From Verrucomicrobiaceae bacterium (GTDB taxonomy: Bacteria > Verrucomicrobiota > Verrucomicrobiia > Verrucomicrobiales > Akkermansiaceae), in the NCBI GenBank assembly GCA_027491155.1, contig JAIXWR010000023.1, positions 1 to 64,000 of the forward strand: a stretch of 64,000 nt of DNA, in the 5' to 3' direction. Shown here piece by piece: positions 31,727 to 40,749 of the stretch. A model generated the notes under the pieces. It searched no databases and had not been told where the DNA came from. It saw only the letters and a program-made list of their open reading frames with translations. The position numbers and the translations under genes are program-made. Each line of letters begins with the position of its first letter. Position 1 is the first letter of the stretch.

Positions 31727-34678
31727 TCACTTCTCCAGGGGATGATCCTTGAGCAGTTCCTCGGGCTTCCAGAAGATCGAGCGGTCCTTGGTGGCTTCGC
31801 GCACCTTCTTCACGGTCTCGGGGCTCACCGGGGCGGCCTTGTTGCCCCATGAGTTGCGGACGTAGGTCAGCACGGCGGCGAGTTCCTTGTCGTTGAGGAT
31901 CGCGCCGAAGGCGGTCATCGGCGGCACGCCCTTGTCGGGATCGTAGGTCTTGCCGTTCACCTCGATCTTCCCGTGGATGCCGTGGAGGGCGATCTTGATG
32001 ATGCGTTCCTCGCTGCCGGTGACCCAGGGCGTGCCGGTGAGCGGCGGGAACGCCGGATCGAGGCCCTTGCCGTCGGCCTGGTGGCAGGTCGCGCAGTGGG
32101 CTTCGCGGTGGAAGACCTCGCCGCCGAGGACATAGGCCTTGGCGTCGTCGCCTTTCAAGTGGCGCGGGGCGGTGACCTTGATCTTCTTCTCGCGGGCGTC
32201 GGCGATCACCGTCGGCATCGCGCCTTGGGTCGGATCGGCAGGGCCCCAGAAATGCTTCACGGTGGCCGCGGCGATGCGGGCGTGGGGCTCGGGGGATTCC
32301 AGCAGCGACGCGAGGAGTTTCTCGTCGCGGATGTGCTGGCGCTGGTGCCACCACAGCGCCTCGAGCAGCGCGTGGGCGTCCTCCTTCTTCTTCGGATCGA
32401 AGCGCTTCATCCATTCGCGCAGGGCGGGTTCGACCTCGGCCCGGGTGCGGGTGTCGAGCTCGAGGCGGGCGCGTTCGCGGACGCCGTCGGCCGGGTGGAG
32501 CAGCGCTTCCAGCAGCTTGGCGACCGGCTGGCCGTGGATGGCGACGGGTTCCTGCAGCGGGCGGTCCTTGAAGATCATGCGGAAGATGCGGCCGTGCTTC
32601 TTGTCGCGCTTCGGATCGCGGATGTTGTGCTGCATGTGGCCGATGATCACGTTCTGCCAGTCCGCGACGTAGAGCGCGCCGTCGGCGCCGAACTCGGCGT
32701 CGGTGGGGCGGAAGTTCCGGTCGTCGCTGCGGAGGAAATCGGGGGTAGGCTCGCCCCAGACCTCGCCCTGCTTGAAGGTCGCCTTGCCGGACTTGTGGCC
32801 GTCGCGGTGGAGGTCGTAGCGCTTGATGCCGAGGTAGCCGATCGCGTTGCAGATCAGGAAATCCTGCTGGTATTCGTCGGGGAAGTTCGTGCTGGAGACG
32901 ATCGCGTTCGCGGGCACGGGGCGGACTTCCTTGTTGAGCAGCGGGAACATCTTGAAGCCCTTGCCGTCGGGCCGGACCTGGAAGGCGCGACCGCCGGTGC
33001 CGTCGGTGGCGAAGAGGTAGCCCCAGCGGTCGAAGCTGTTGCCGTGCGGGTTCGGGTTGTTGCCGGCGATGAACTGGATCGTGTGGCGGCGCGGGCAGAA
33101 GCGGTACATCCCGGAAGCGGTCGAGGCGAGCGAGGGGCCCCAGGGGTGCTCGTAGTTGTGCTGGAGGAAGATCCCGCTCTGCCAGTAGAGCCCGCCATCC
33201 GGGCCGATGGTGAAGTTGTTCGCGGCGTGGTGGGTGTCGCCCGAGCCGGTCGCCTGCAGCAGCACGATGCGGAGGTCCGCCTTGTCGTCGCCGTCGGTGT
33301 CCTTGAGGAACAGGATGTCGGGCTGCGAGACCACGATCACGCCGCCGCCCCAGAAGGCGAAGCCGAGGGGATTGTGCACCTTGGCGAACTCGATGGCCTT
33401 GTCCGCGATGCCGTCGCGGTTCTCGTCGGGCAGGATGAGGAGGGTGTCGTTCAGGGCCTTCAGCGGTTCCCACTTCGGATAGGTGCCCCAGCAGGCGGCC
33501 CACAGCCGGCCTTTCGTGTCGGTCTGGAGCTGCACCGGATTGGCGAGCGCGGGGAAGCGGGACTCGTCGGCGAAGAGGTTCACCGCGAAGCCTTCGGGGA
33601 CGTTCAGCTTCTTGAGGCTTTCCGCGCCGCTGAGGTAATCGACGGTTCCTTCCTTCGCGGCGCTCGAGCTCTTGCTGCCGCCGCCGACGTTGGAGATCAC
33701 CTCGACCGGCTTCGGGACGTTCGAATCGTCCACCTTCAGGTCCTTGCCCTGCGCGAGGGCGTGGATCCGCCGGTCGCGGTTGGCGGTCATCACGTCGAGC
33801 ATCGCGAGTTCGTGCAGCAGCACCTCGGCGTTGGTCTGGTTGTTGACGAAACGCAGGCCGGCGCGGCTGCCCCAGATGTCGTTCTCGTCGGTGGCGCGGA
33901 AGCGGTTGTGCCAGTGCCAGTCCTTGTCGAGCACCGCCTGGCGCAGCGGCTCCATCGACGGCGACGAGGACACCGGCTGGCCGGCCAGCGCGGAGGCGAT
34001 CACCTCGCCGATCTTGCGGTTGCCTTCGGGCAGCAGGTGGACGCCGTTCAGGGTGAGCGGCGCGGAGGCTTTCGCGTAGAGTTCGCGGGAAGGGTTGAAG
34101 AGATCGACGAAGGCGACGCCTTTCTCCTTGGCGACTTCCCCGATCGCCGCGGTGTAAAGCGCGAGGTTGGCGTTGTTCGCGCTGCCGTCGGGGAGGAGCG
34201 GGTCTTTCAGGTTCTCGTGGGCGATCGGCGAGAAGAGGACGATGCGCGGGGCCGACTCGCCGTTGTATTTCGCGGCCTGGTACTTGGTCACCATCGCGGC
34301 GAGGTCGGCCTTGAACTTCGGCAGCTGGGCCGGGCCGCCGAAGGATTCGTTGTAGCCGAAGAAGGCGAAGATCACGTCGGCCTTGCATTGGGCGAAGTAG
34401 TCCTCGGGCGAGGGGACGCCCTTGGTCCGGGGGCGCGATGTCACCGTGTCGCCGGAGATGGCGAGGTTGCGGAGGGAGAGGTCCTGGCCGGCCAGCTTGC
34501 TCTGGAGGATGGTTTCCACCCAGCCGTCGTGCTGCATCCGGTCGGCCAGGCCGTTGCCGAGCATGCAGATGGTGTCGCCCTTCTGCAGGGGAAGTTGGGC
34601 GGAGGCGGAAGCGGCGAGGGCCAGGCCGGCGGCGAGTTGCCGGATGCCGGTCACGGTGAGGCGGGTTTTGCGGAACAT
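31727..34678 (-). CDS. PVC-type fusion: SGNH/GDSL domain, dehydrogenase-like propeller, HEAT-like region, cytochrome c
   Basis: A 983-residue secreted protein with signal peptide 1-27. About 30-235 is an SGNH hydrolase-like domain (CMLGNGLADRM in the usual Ser position block, FAFFGYNESFGG, and GVHLLPEGNRKIG with the His). About 355-710 is a beta-propeller of the PVC-type membrane-bound dehydrogenase group (VPEGFAVNLFADESRFP, HAANNFTIGPDGGLYWQSG). About 720-830 is helical and HEAT-like. The end is a cytochrome c with heme motif CATCH near 862 and PPLTGTPWV. In the first domain GDS is replaced by GNG, so its hydrolase activity is doubtful. It is the last gene of the long minus-strand run and likely passes electrons from a sugar oxidation. 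Confidence 0.88.
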   Translation of the reverse strand: MFRKTRLTVTGIRQLAAGLALAASASAQLPLQKGDTICMLGNGLADRMQHDGWVETILQSKLAGQDLSLRNLAISGDTVTSRPRTKGVPSPEDYFAQCKADVIFAFFGYNESFGGPAQLPKFKADLAAMVTKYQAAKYNGESAPRIVLFSPIAHENLKDPLLPDGSANNANLALYTAAIGEVAKEKGVAFVDLFNPSRELYAKASAPLTLNGVHLLPEGNRKIGEVIASALAGQPVSSSPSMEPLRQAVLDKDWHWHNRFRATDENDIWGSRAGLRFVNNQTNAEVLLHELAMLDVMTANRDRRIHALAQGKDLKVDDSNVPKPVEVISNVGGGSKSSSAAKEGTVDYLSGAESLKKLNVPEGFAVNLFADESRFPALANPVQLQTDTKGRLWAACWGTYPKWEPLKALNDTLLILPDENRDGIADKAIEFAKVHNPLGFAFWGGGVIVVSQPDILFLKDTDGDDKADLRIVLLQATGSGDTHHAANNFTIGPDGGLYWQSGIFLQHNYEHPWGPSLASTASGMYRFCPRRHTIQFIAGNNPNPHGNSFDRWGYLFATDGTGGRAFQVRPDGKGFKMFPLLNKEVRPVPANAIVSSTNFPDEYQQDFLICNAIGYLGIKRYDLHRDGHKSGKATFKQGEVWGEPTPDFLRSDDRNFRPTDAEFGADGALYVADWQNVIIGHMQHNIRDPKRDKKHGRIFRMIFKDRPLQEPVAIHGQPVAKLLEALLHPADGVRERARLELDTRTRAEVEPALREWMKRFDPKKKEDAHALLEALWWHQRQHIRDEKLLASLLESPEPHARIAAATVKHFWGPADPTQGAMPTVIADAREKKIKVTAPRHLKGDDAKAYVLGGEVFHREAHCATCHQADGKGLDPAFPPLTGTPWVTGSEERIIKIALHGIHGKIEVNGKTYDPDKGVPPMTAFGAILNDKELAAVLTYVRNSWGNKAAPVSPETVKKVREATKDRSIFWKPEELLKDHPLEK

Positions 34679-34750
34679 GGAACCCTTCCAACGTCGCGGG
34701 GGCGGCGCATATTGCAGGCGGGGCCGGGTTTCTGGTCCTGCCCCTGATCG

Positions 34751-35914
34751 TCAGCGCGCCGGCTCCGGCCCGGCCAAGGGAGGCGGCGGGGTGAAGGTCA
34801 GGCCGCGCCACTCGGCCAGAATCCGCAGGTAGAGGTAGGGATCCGGCCACGAGGATGAGGGCTCGACCACGGTGGACTCGGGCCATTCGTTCCAGCTCGT
34901 GACCATGATGAAGTCGGCGCGGGCATCGGTGGCGGCGCGAAGGAAGTCGCGCAGGGTCTGCCCGTCGCGGCGCGGCATCACGTAGGGGTCGTCGCGGAAA
35001 TAGGAGTTGTCGTGCCCGGGGTGGACGGGCAGGAGCATCTTCTTCCCGGCATCGTGGGCGAGTTTGGTCATGTAGCGGTATCTGCCAACGAGGGCCTCGT
35101 ACTCGTGGGCGCGGAAGTTCGAGAACGTGCTGTAGAAGCCGAAGCAGTCCACGCCGGGAACCGCGAGCCAGTCCGCCGGGATGCGCTTCTCCCGGTCGCG
35201 GTCCGCGCCGGCCGCATGATCGTGAGCAATCTTGTCCACGATCCAGTAAACCGGGCCGACCTCGCCTTCGACGTGCTTCTTGAGGAGCGGAAACTCATCT
35301 GCTGTCAGTCCGGGGTCCGCCGGCACCTGATAGAGATACACCGCCGGCCGGCCGTCGATGCGCAGGTAGGCGGGGTGGTCCTTGTAGCGCTTTAGCGCCC
35401 GCGCCAGCATCGCCTGGTATTCCCCGAGTTCCTTGTGGAACTGCGCGCGCTCGTCGAGCAGGGCGAACTTGAAGCCATGCTTGCCCGCCGCCGCGACGAT
35501 GCCGCGGTCCACGTTCTGATCGAGCCCGTTGTGCGTGTCCCACCAGTCCACGAGGAACGCGTCGATGCCCGCCGCTTTCGCGAGCTGCACATGCCATTCC
35601 GCGACCTTCGGATCGGCGCTGTCGTAGAAACCGGCGAGCGGGCGGAAGGCACTGTTCGGCGGCGGCTCGCCGGGCCGCTGCGCCTTCTTCGCGAGGGCGT
35701 TGGTTTCGGAAGATGGATAGGTCCAGTGCAGGAAGGGCCGCTTCGGATGACGGCCGTCGTGATACCAGCAGTAGTAGTTCGCGAACAGCAGCGGGCGCTT
35801 CTGCGGTTCGTCCGCGCCGAAGGCCCGAGCGGCGAGGCCGGCCAGCAGGACCGCGATCACGAAGAGTGGGGCCGCTTTCCATGGGCCGCGGGATGCGGTG
35901 AGGGTGGTTTTCAT
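34751..35914 (-). CDS. Secreted GH99-like glycoside hydrolase (WbsX/GH71-type barrel)
   Basis: A 387-residue protein with a long signal sequence (1-33). The TIM-barrel pattern of the GH99/GH71/WbsX group is clear: FANYYCWYHDGRH at the start, IDAFLVDWWDTHNG near 121, GFKFALLDERAQF, RPAVYLYQV, and FIMVTSWNEWPEST near 340. GH99 members cut alpha-mannosidic linkages (endo-alpha-mannosidase/mannanase); bacterial relatives are mostly untested. ATG 35914 is preferred because the upstream in-frame stretch overlaps the previous gene. It starts 20 bases after the upstream gene and precedes the cytochrome fusion gene by 72. The WNEW acid/base block is intact. Confidence 0.82.
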   Translation of the reverse strand: MKTTLTASRGPWKAAPLFVIAVLLAGLAARAFGADEPQKRPLLFANYYCWYHDGRHPKRPFLHWTYPSSETNALAKKAQRPGEPPPNSAFRPLAGFYDSADPKVAEWHVQLAKAAGIDAFLVDWWDTHNGLDQNVDRGIVAAAGKHGFKFALLDERAQFHKELGEYQAMLARALKRYKDHPAYLRIDGRPAVYLYQVPADPGLTADEFPLLKKHVEGEVGPVYWIVDKIAHDHAAGADRDREKRIPADWLAVPGVDCFGFYSTFSNFRAHEYEALVGRYRYMTKLAHDAGKKMLLPVHPGHDNSYFRDDPYVMPRRDGQTLRDFLRAATDARADFIMVTSWNEWPESTVVEPSSSWPDPYLYLRILAEWRGLTFTPPPPLAGPEPAR

Positions 35915-35934
35915 CGGGAAGGCATTCCGGTCCG

Positions 35935-37932
35935 TCAGCGCCCGCTCTTCTGCTTGTCGAGCTTGCGTTCGGTGATGGTCCAGTTGGTGATGTCGTAGAG
36001 GCGTTCGGTCTCGCCGTCGGAGATGCGCATGTTGCCCTCCCAGTCCTGGTGGATCCACGGGTTGTCGACGAGCGGCCAGGAGGCGTAGTCCACGGGTTTG
36101 CCGTCGATCACGGAGTCGCCGTGGAAGGTTTTCTCCAACCTGACACCGGACCGGTCCACGTAGGTGCCTTTGGCCACCTGCGATGATCCCGCGGGGACGG
36201 TTTCGATGGTGATTTTCGACTTTGCGGTGATGGCGCTTTTGAAATTCACCAGGCGCTCCGCAGGCGTGGCCCCGGCGAAATCCGAGGGCAGGGCCGTCTC
36301 CATGGCCACTGCGGCATTCCGGCCGAAGACGCGGAACTCGGAGTCTTCCTTGTGGAAGCCCCCGCGTCCGGCGAAGACCCGGGCGGCCGGATCCCAGTCG
36401 AAAGGCTGGCTGGCGCTGATGGCGATGAGCACGCTGCCGTAGTCGAGGAAGACCCGGCCGGTCTCGCGGCTGTCGTTGATCATGGCCTGATAACCGTGCG
36501 GAATGTAGGCGAGCACATACCAGGCGTCGGTGCTGAAGGGCTTGTGTCCCTTGATGTCGGTCCGCACCTTCGGCCTGAACTCGGGATGGGTCAGGTCGTT
36601 GGCCACGAGCAGCAGGGAGCCGCGGTGCTGGAGGAACTCCGCGAAGCGGCTGCTGATTCCCGGCGTGTGGTTGGTGAGCGGCTGGTCGTCGCAGGTGGGG
36701 ACGGTCATCCAGCAGATGCTGGCCCTGGTGGGGTCGGGCTGGTCGAACATGACGCCGTAGGGATAGGTCTGCCCCCAGATGCCCGTCTTGCGGCCGGTGG
36801 GGGGATGCGTGATGGCGGTGCTGAAGACCGCGTAAGTTTTATTGATGAACGAGGTCTGGAAATGGCGGTCGCCATCGAAGCGGGAACGGTGCACGTAGGC
36901 CCGGGAGCGATCGGTGGCCGCCTTCACAATGAGGGGATGCGGCCGCCATGGTTCGGCGACGGCGAAGACGGCGGTGGTGTTCCCGCCGAGCTTCGGCGTT
37001 CTTCCGCCGAAGTAGGCCCAGAGCAGCTCGGCGCCTCCGCTCGGAGCCTGGCTGAACCATGCAGGATAACTGCGCCCGGCCGGCGTGGCCCAGTTGCCGT
37101 TCAGCCAGGTGCCCGCCGCATGGGCCATCGACATCTCGTAGGCCATCAATGCGCGACGGGCCAGTTCCTTGTCCGTGTAGGGATTGTCGAAGCTCAGCAG
37201 CGTGCCCACGTTGTAGAGCATGTAGGGCCGCGACGCGAACTCCGGCGACCCCCGGCCGGCCGTGTAGGCGATGCGTTTCTCGAACATCTTCAGCGCATCC
37301 GCCCCGCGCGCGCCGTAGCGTCCGTCTTTGGGTAGCAGGGCGGGGTCCCAGGTCTTCTCGGTGAGATAAAGGTTGAGCGGTATGAGAAACGAGAGATTCC
37401 CCGTCGAGCCGGCCCAGCTCGTGTTCCTGGTGAAGAGCCACTGGAAGTCCGCCTTCAACTGGTCGTCCATCTGGTCGTGATAGCGCATGTAGACGTTTAT
37501 CATAGACCACAGCCCGAAGCCGTTCACGTGGGGCTCGCCCCACTCCATGCCATTGGCCAGCGGGAAGGGTTTGTAGGTGCCTGCCTGCTTCTGTTTCTCG
37601 GCGTTGGCGATGCGCGCCTTGGCCTCCCGGATGCGGTCGCCGATGTAGGCGCGCACGATGGCCAGCCCTTCTTCCTTGCGGCCGGCTTTCAGCAGCAGTT
37701 GCGCGGTCCATCCGGTCATGGGTGAAGGACTGCGCTTCACCGCCTCGAGGTCGGCCAGGGCGGCGCTGACGATCGCGCGCTCCCGTTCCGCCGCGTTGTC
37801 ATACTGCCGGGCGGAGAGGGCGGCGATTTCCGACTTCGGATCCTTCCTTGCATCAGGACCTTCTTTCGCTGGTTCCGCGCCGCAGACCGGGATGGCGAGC
37901 AGCAGGGAGGCGAGGATGGCGCGTGGTTTCAT
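35935..37932 (-). CDS. Large secreted protein of unknown function, possible lyase-like toroid
   Basis: A 665-residue protein with a signal peptide (1-19). The first half is helical, with blocks such as GFGLWSMINVYMRYHDQM and GNWATPAGRSYPAWFSQAP. The second half is beta-rich. A helical toroid followed by beta-sheets is the plan of several polysaccharide lyases, such as heparinase- and alginate-lyase-like families, but I see no conserved catalytic Tyr/His/Asn signature that proves it. It lies between the duplicated SGNH esterase and the GH99-like gene in the sulfatase run, so a role on the same glycan is likely. It could be an unclassified lyase or a binding protein. Confidence 0.65.
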   Translation of the reverse strand: MKPRAILASLLLAIPVCGAEPAKEGPDARKDPKSEIAALSARQYDNAAERERAIVSAALADLEAVKRSPSPMTGWTAQLLLKAGRKEEGLAIVRAYIGDRIREAKARIANAEKQKQAGTYKPFPLANGMEWGEPHVNGFGLWSMINVYMRYHDQMDDQLKADFQWLFTRNTSWAGSTGNLSFLIPLNLYLTEKTWDPALLPKDGRYGARGADALKMFEKRIAYTAGRGSPEFASRPYMLYNVGTLLSFDNPYTDKELARRALMAYEMSMAHAAGTWLNGNWATPAGRSYPAWFSQAPSGGAELLWAYFGGRTPKLGGNTTAVFAVAEPWRPHPLIVKAATDRSRAYVHRSRFDGDRHFQTSFINKTYAVFSTAITHPPTGRKTGIWGQTYPYGVMFDQPDPTRASICWMTVPTCDDQPLTNHTPGISSRFAEFLQHRGSLLLVANDLTHPEFRPKVRTDIKGHKPFSTDAWYVLAYIPHGYQAMINDSRETGRVFLDYGSVLIAISASQPFDWDPAARVFAGRGGFHKEDSEFRVFGRNAAVAMETALPSDFAGATPAERLVNFKSAITAKSKITIETVPAGSSQVAKGTYVDRSGVRLEKTFHGDSVIDGKPVDYASWPLVDNPWIHQDWEGNMRISDGETERLYDITNWTITERKLDKQKSGR

Positions 37933-37991
37933 GTGGGCGGGCTCTGGAAGAGGTGGAGGACTGCGTGGCGTCACGCATGGCATTCATCCTG

Positions 37992-39803
37992 TCACTTCAG
38001 GGCCGTTTCCAGCAAGGGTTTCAGATGCGTGGCAAGGACCTCGTAGCCGCCCGGGCCGAGGTGCAGATGGCCGTCGGAGTAGAGGGCGGTCTTGAGCGTG
38101 CCGTCTTCGTTCGTGAAGGCCTGCCAGAGATCGAGCACGTGAACCTTTTCGCCAAACTTCACCGCGTCGAGGGCCGCGTTGATCTCTCGGATCTTCGCGC
38201 CGACCTCCTTGCCAGGGTCGAAGGCCGGCAGGATCTTCACCAGCACGATCTGCGACTGCGGGCAGCGGGCGCGGAGGTTCTGGACGCAGAGCTGGATGCC
38301 ATGCGCCACGGCGCTCGCGGGGACGCCGTTGGACTGCACGCCGTTCGCGTTGTTGGTGCCGATCATGAGCACGATGGCCTGCGGCGAGATGCCGTCGACA
38401 GCACCATGGTCGAGCCGCCAGAGGATGTTCTCCGTGCGATCCCCACCGATGCCGAGGTTCACGGTCTTCAGCGCCGCGAAGTGTTTTTGCCACGCCGGAT
38501 GGAGGGGCGCGCCGTCCCATCCGCCGCCCCAACCCTGCGTGATGCTGTCGCCGAGCAGCACGACGTCGATGCCGTCCCGCATGGCCTGCACCTTCGCCAG
38601 GCATTGCGCGTGATGCGCGATCCACGGGTTCGTCTCGCCGTCGCCCCAGCGCGCGGCGGTCGGCACGACGGGCCACATTTCCGGGAGATGCTTCTGCACG
38701 TCGTGCCCCGGCTTGCGGGTGAACTCGCCCTTCGTCACCCACGCGAGTGCCTCGGCCGTGAGCGGCCAACCGGTGAGCTGCGGGTCCAGCCGGCCCTCGT
38801 GATAGGGGGCATACGGATAGGTGAGCACGGGCTTCGTCTTCAGGACGAGACCGGCGGCGGCCTGCGGCGCGGTGGGGACCGGTGCGGCTTTCGCGGGTGG
38901 CAGGGAAGGCGAGGCGCTCGTCTTCCGGTCCGCCGGCTGAGCGGGCGCGGGTTTTCCGGCCAGCATGGCGTGGAGCAGCGGCTTCAGTTTCGCGGCATAC
39001 GCCGCATAGCCTGCGGGCGAGAGGTGGATGTTGTCCGGGGTGTAGAGGTCCTTCCTGAGCATGCCATCGGTGCCGGTGAAATCGGCCGACAGCTCCAGCA
39101 CGCGCACCTTCGGGTCGGCTTCGAGGTTCAGCGTGTCGAGGGCGGCGTTGGTGAGCTTGATGTCCTCGTAAAAGCGATTCCCCGGAGAATGCGCGGGCAG
39201 GATCTTCGCCACGATGATCGCGGCGGCTGGAAATTTCTCGCGGAGGTTCTTCACGCACATCTCGATGCCCTTGGCCGCGGCCTCGATGCCGGTCTCGGGC
39301 GTGAAGAACATGTTGTTGTTGCCGATCATCAGCACGATGGCTTTCGGCTGGAGACCCTCGACACCGCCGTGGTCGAGCCGCCAGAGGACGTTTTGCGTCT
39401 TGTCCCCGCCGATGCCGATGTTGACGGCCTTGAGGTCGGGGAAGTGCGTCTTCCACGAGTCGCCCCACTGGATGGTGATGCTGTCGCCGACGAGGAGCAC
39501 GTCGATGGGCCCCTTGTTCTCCTGCACCGTCTTCACATGGGCCTCGTGGAGCTTCAGCCACGCATCGCCGCCGAAGAATCCGGCGCTCGGCACCACCGGC
39601 CACAGGTGCGGCAGGTGCTTGTTCGATTCGCGTCCCGGGCGGCGCTCGTGCTCGGCCTTACCGGTGATGTAGGCCCGTTCTTCCGGTGTGAGCGGCCAGC
39701 CGCTCTTCTGCGGTTCGTCGGTGACGTGAGGGTAGTCGAGGGCGCGGCCGTGCGGAACCAGCAGGAGGCCGCAGGCAAGGACGAGGTGAGGCAGTGATTT
39801 CAT
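37992..39803 (-). CDS. Secreted tandem-duplicated SGNH/GDSL hydrolase
   Basis: A 603-residue protein with signal peptide (1-21) and two complete copies of a PAF-acetylhydrolase-like SGNH domain joined by a Pro/Ala-rich linker (about 283-325). Copy 1 has VGDSITIQW near 105, MIGNNNMFF and DNIHLSPAGY near 260. Copy 2 has LGDSITQGW near 416, MIGTNNANG and GHLHLGPGGY near 580. Both copies keep Ser, Gly, Asn and His. Each copy is introduced by the same lead-in (LTGWPLTAEALAWVTKG in the second, SGWPLTPEERAYITGK in the first), which shows recent duplication of a whole unit. It starts 16 bases after the anti-sigma-like gene. It probably removes acyl or acetyl esters from a glycan. Confidence 0.9.
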   Translation of the reverse strand: MKSLPHLVLACGLLLVPHGRALDYPHVTDEPQKSGWPLTPEERAYITGKAEHERRPGRESNKHLPHLWPVVPSAGFFGGDAWLKLHEAHVKTVQENKGPIDVLLVGDSITIQWGDSWKTHFPDLKAVNIGIGGDKTQNVLWRLDHGGVEGLQPKAIVLMIGNNNMFFTPETGIEAAAKGIEMCVKNLREKFPAAAIIVAKILPAHSPGNRFYEDIKLTNAALDTLNLEADPKVRVLELSADFTGTDGMLRKDLYTPDNIHLSPAGYAAYAAKLKPLLHAMLAGKPAPAQPADRKTSASPSLPPAKAAPVPTAPQAAAGLVLKTKPVLTYPYAPYHEGRLDPQLTGWPLTAEALAWVTKGEFTRKPGHDVQKHLPEMWPVVPTAARWGDGETNPWIAHHAQCLAKVQAMRDGIDVVLLGDSITQGWGGGWDGAPLHPAWQKHFAALKTVNLGIGGDRTENILWRLDHGAVDGISPQAIVLMIGTNNANGVQSNGVPASAVAHGIQLCVQNLRARCPQSQIVLVKILPAFDPGKEVGAKIREINAALDAVKFGEKVHVLDLWQAFTNEDGTLKTALYSDGHLHLGPGGYEVLATHLKPLLETALK

Positions 39804-39819
39804 GGACGGCGGTGGTGGA

Positions 39820-40749
39820 TCATGGCTGGTGCCGGAGCGGCAGGACGGGCTGGGTGCGCAGTGTCAGGGTGATGTTGTCGGCGTGGACGGCGCCGAAGTC
39901 CTCCATCGGCTCGTTGCGTCGGGCGCCGATCTGAATGACGGCGAAGTCGGCTTCGTCGGGGAGCACGCAGCGGGTTCTGATGGTCTGCCATGGCAGGTCC
40001 GTGCCGCCGGTGGAGTCGGTGAGCCTGGCGCCGGTGGCGAGGGCTTCGGAAGCCGCGGCCGGCCAGCGCCGCGGCATGTCCGCAGGGTTTCCGCTGAAGA
40101 GGAAGAGCTGGCAGATGAAGGTGATGGAAGGCGAGCCAGGCGGCCGTGCATCGCCCATGTCGGCGGTCAATTCCAGCGAGGCTTCGTGTCCGGCGGGTGT
40201 CAGGCGGCGCAGCGGGCGCAGGTCCACCAACTGGAAGACGTCGCAGGAGATGGCGCGGCCGTCCGGCGTGTTGGGATCCGGCGCGGGCCGCACGAAGCGC
40301 AGCACGTTGCGGCGGTCGGCTTCATCGAGCCTGACAGTCTCCGCGGGGTCGCCGCTCCATGCTCCATCGGTGCCGGGGAAGCCGGAGCCGAGAGGTCCGC
40401 TTTCGAAGCTGCCGTCAAGCAGGCCGTGGACGGGCGTCGCAGCTGCCAGCGGAGGAGAGGACATCTGCCCCCACACGAGGGTGGCGGTGAACAGACCGGC
40501 AACGAGACCGGCGGCGGCAGCGCTGAGCGCGGGCCACTGCACCTTCCGAGGACCCGAAGACGTCAACCCGGCGGACGATTCAGGCCTGCGGTGGCCTGAC
40601 AGGGCGGCGTCGAGGTGCAGGTGGCGGAGAAAGGCGCGGCGGGAGCCCGGATCTTGCCCGAGCTCCGCTTCGAGGGTGGCGATCTCTTCCGCATCGGCGC
40701 TGCCGTTCAGGTAACGGGAGGCCAGTTGGTGCAGGTCTTCTTCCTTCAT
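39820..40749 (-). CDS. Membrane anti-sigma-like protein with beta-sandwich ectodomain
   Basis: A 309-residue protein. About 1-52 is a short helical domain of the kind that starts PVC anti-sigma/FecR-like proteins (LHQLASRYLNGSADAEEIATLE, RRAFLRHLHLDAAL). One transmembrane helix lies at 72-94, and about 105-309 is outside the membrane. The ectodomain (LLDGSFESGPLGSG, then ADNITLTLR at the end) looks like a jelly-roll, carbohydrate-binding-like fold. Its start overlaps the ECF sigma stop (ATGA, 40746-40749), the standard arrangement for a sigma and its partner. I infer that the ectodomain senses a glycan or envelope state and frees the sigma factor. Confidence 0.78.
   Translation of the reverse strand: MKEEDLHQLASRYLNGSADAEEIATLEAELGQDPGSRRAFLRHLHLDAALSGHRRPESSAGLTSSGPRKVQWPALSAAAAGLVAGLFTATLVWGQMSSPPLAAATPVHGLLDGSFESGPLGSGFPGTDGAWSGDPAETVRLDEADRRNVLRFVRPAPDPNTPDGRAISCDVFQLVDLRPLRRLTPAGHEASLELTADMGDARPPGSPSITFICQLFLFSGNPADMPRRWPAAASEALATGARLTDSTGGTDLPWQTIRTRCVLPDEADFAVIQIGARRNEPMEDFGAVHADNITLTLRTQPVLPLRHQP

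Noticed and set aside
31671-34886. Very long open frames on both strands overlapping the cytochrome fusion gene
   Set aside because: High-GC codon bias opens alternative frames; their products are Arg/Pro/Gly-rich with no domain, while the chosen frame has signal peptide, propeller and heme motif.
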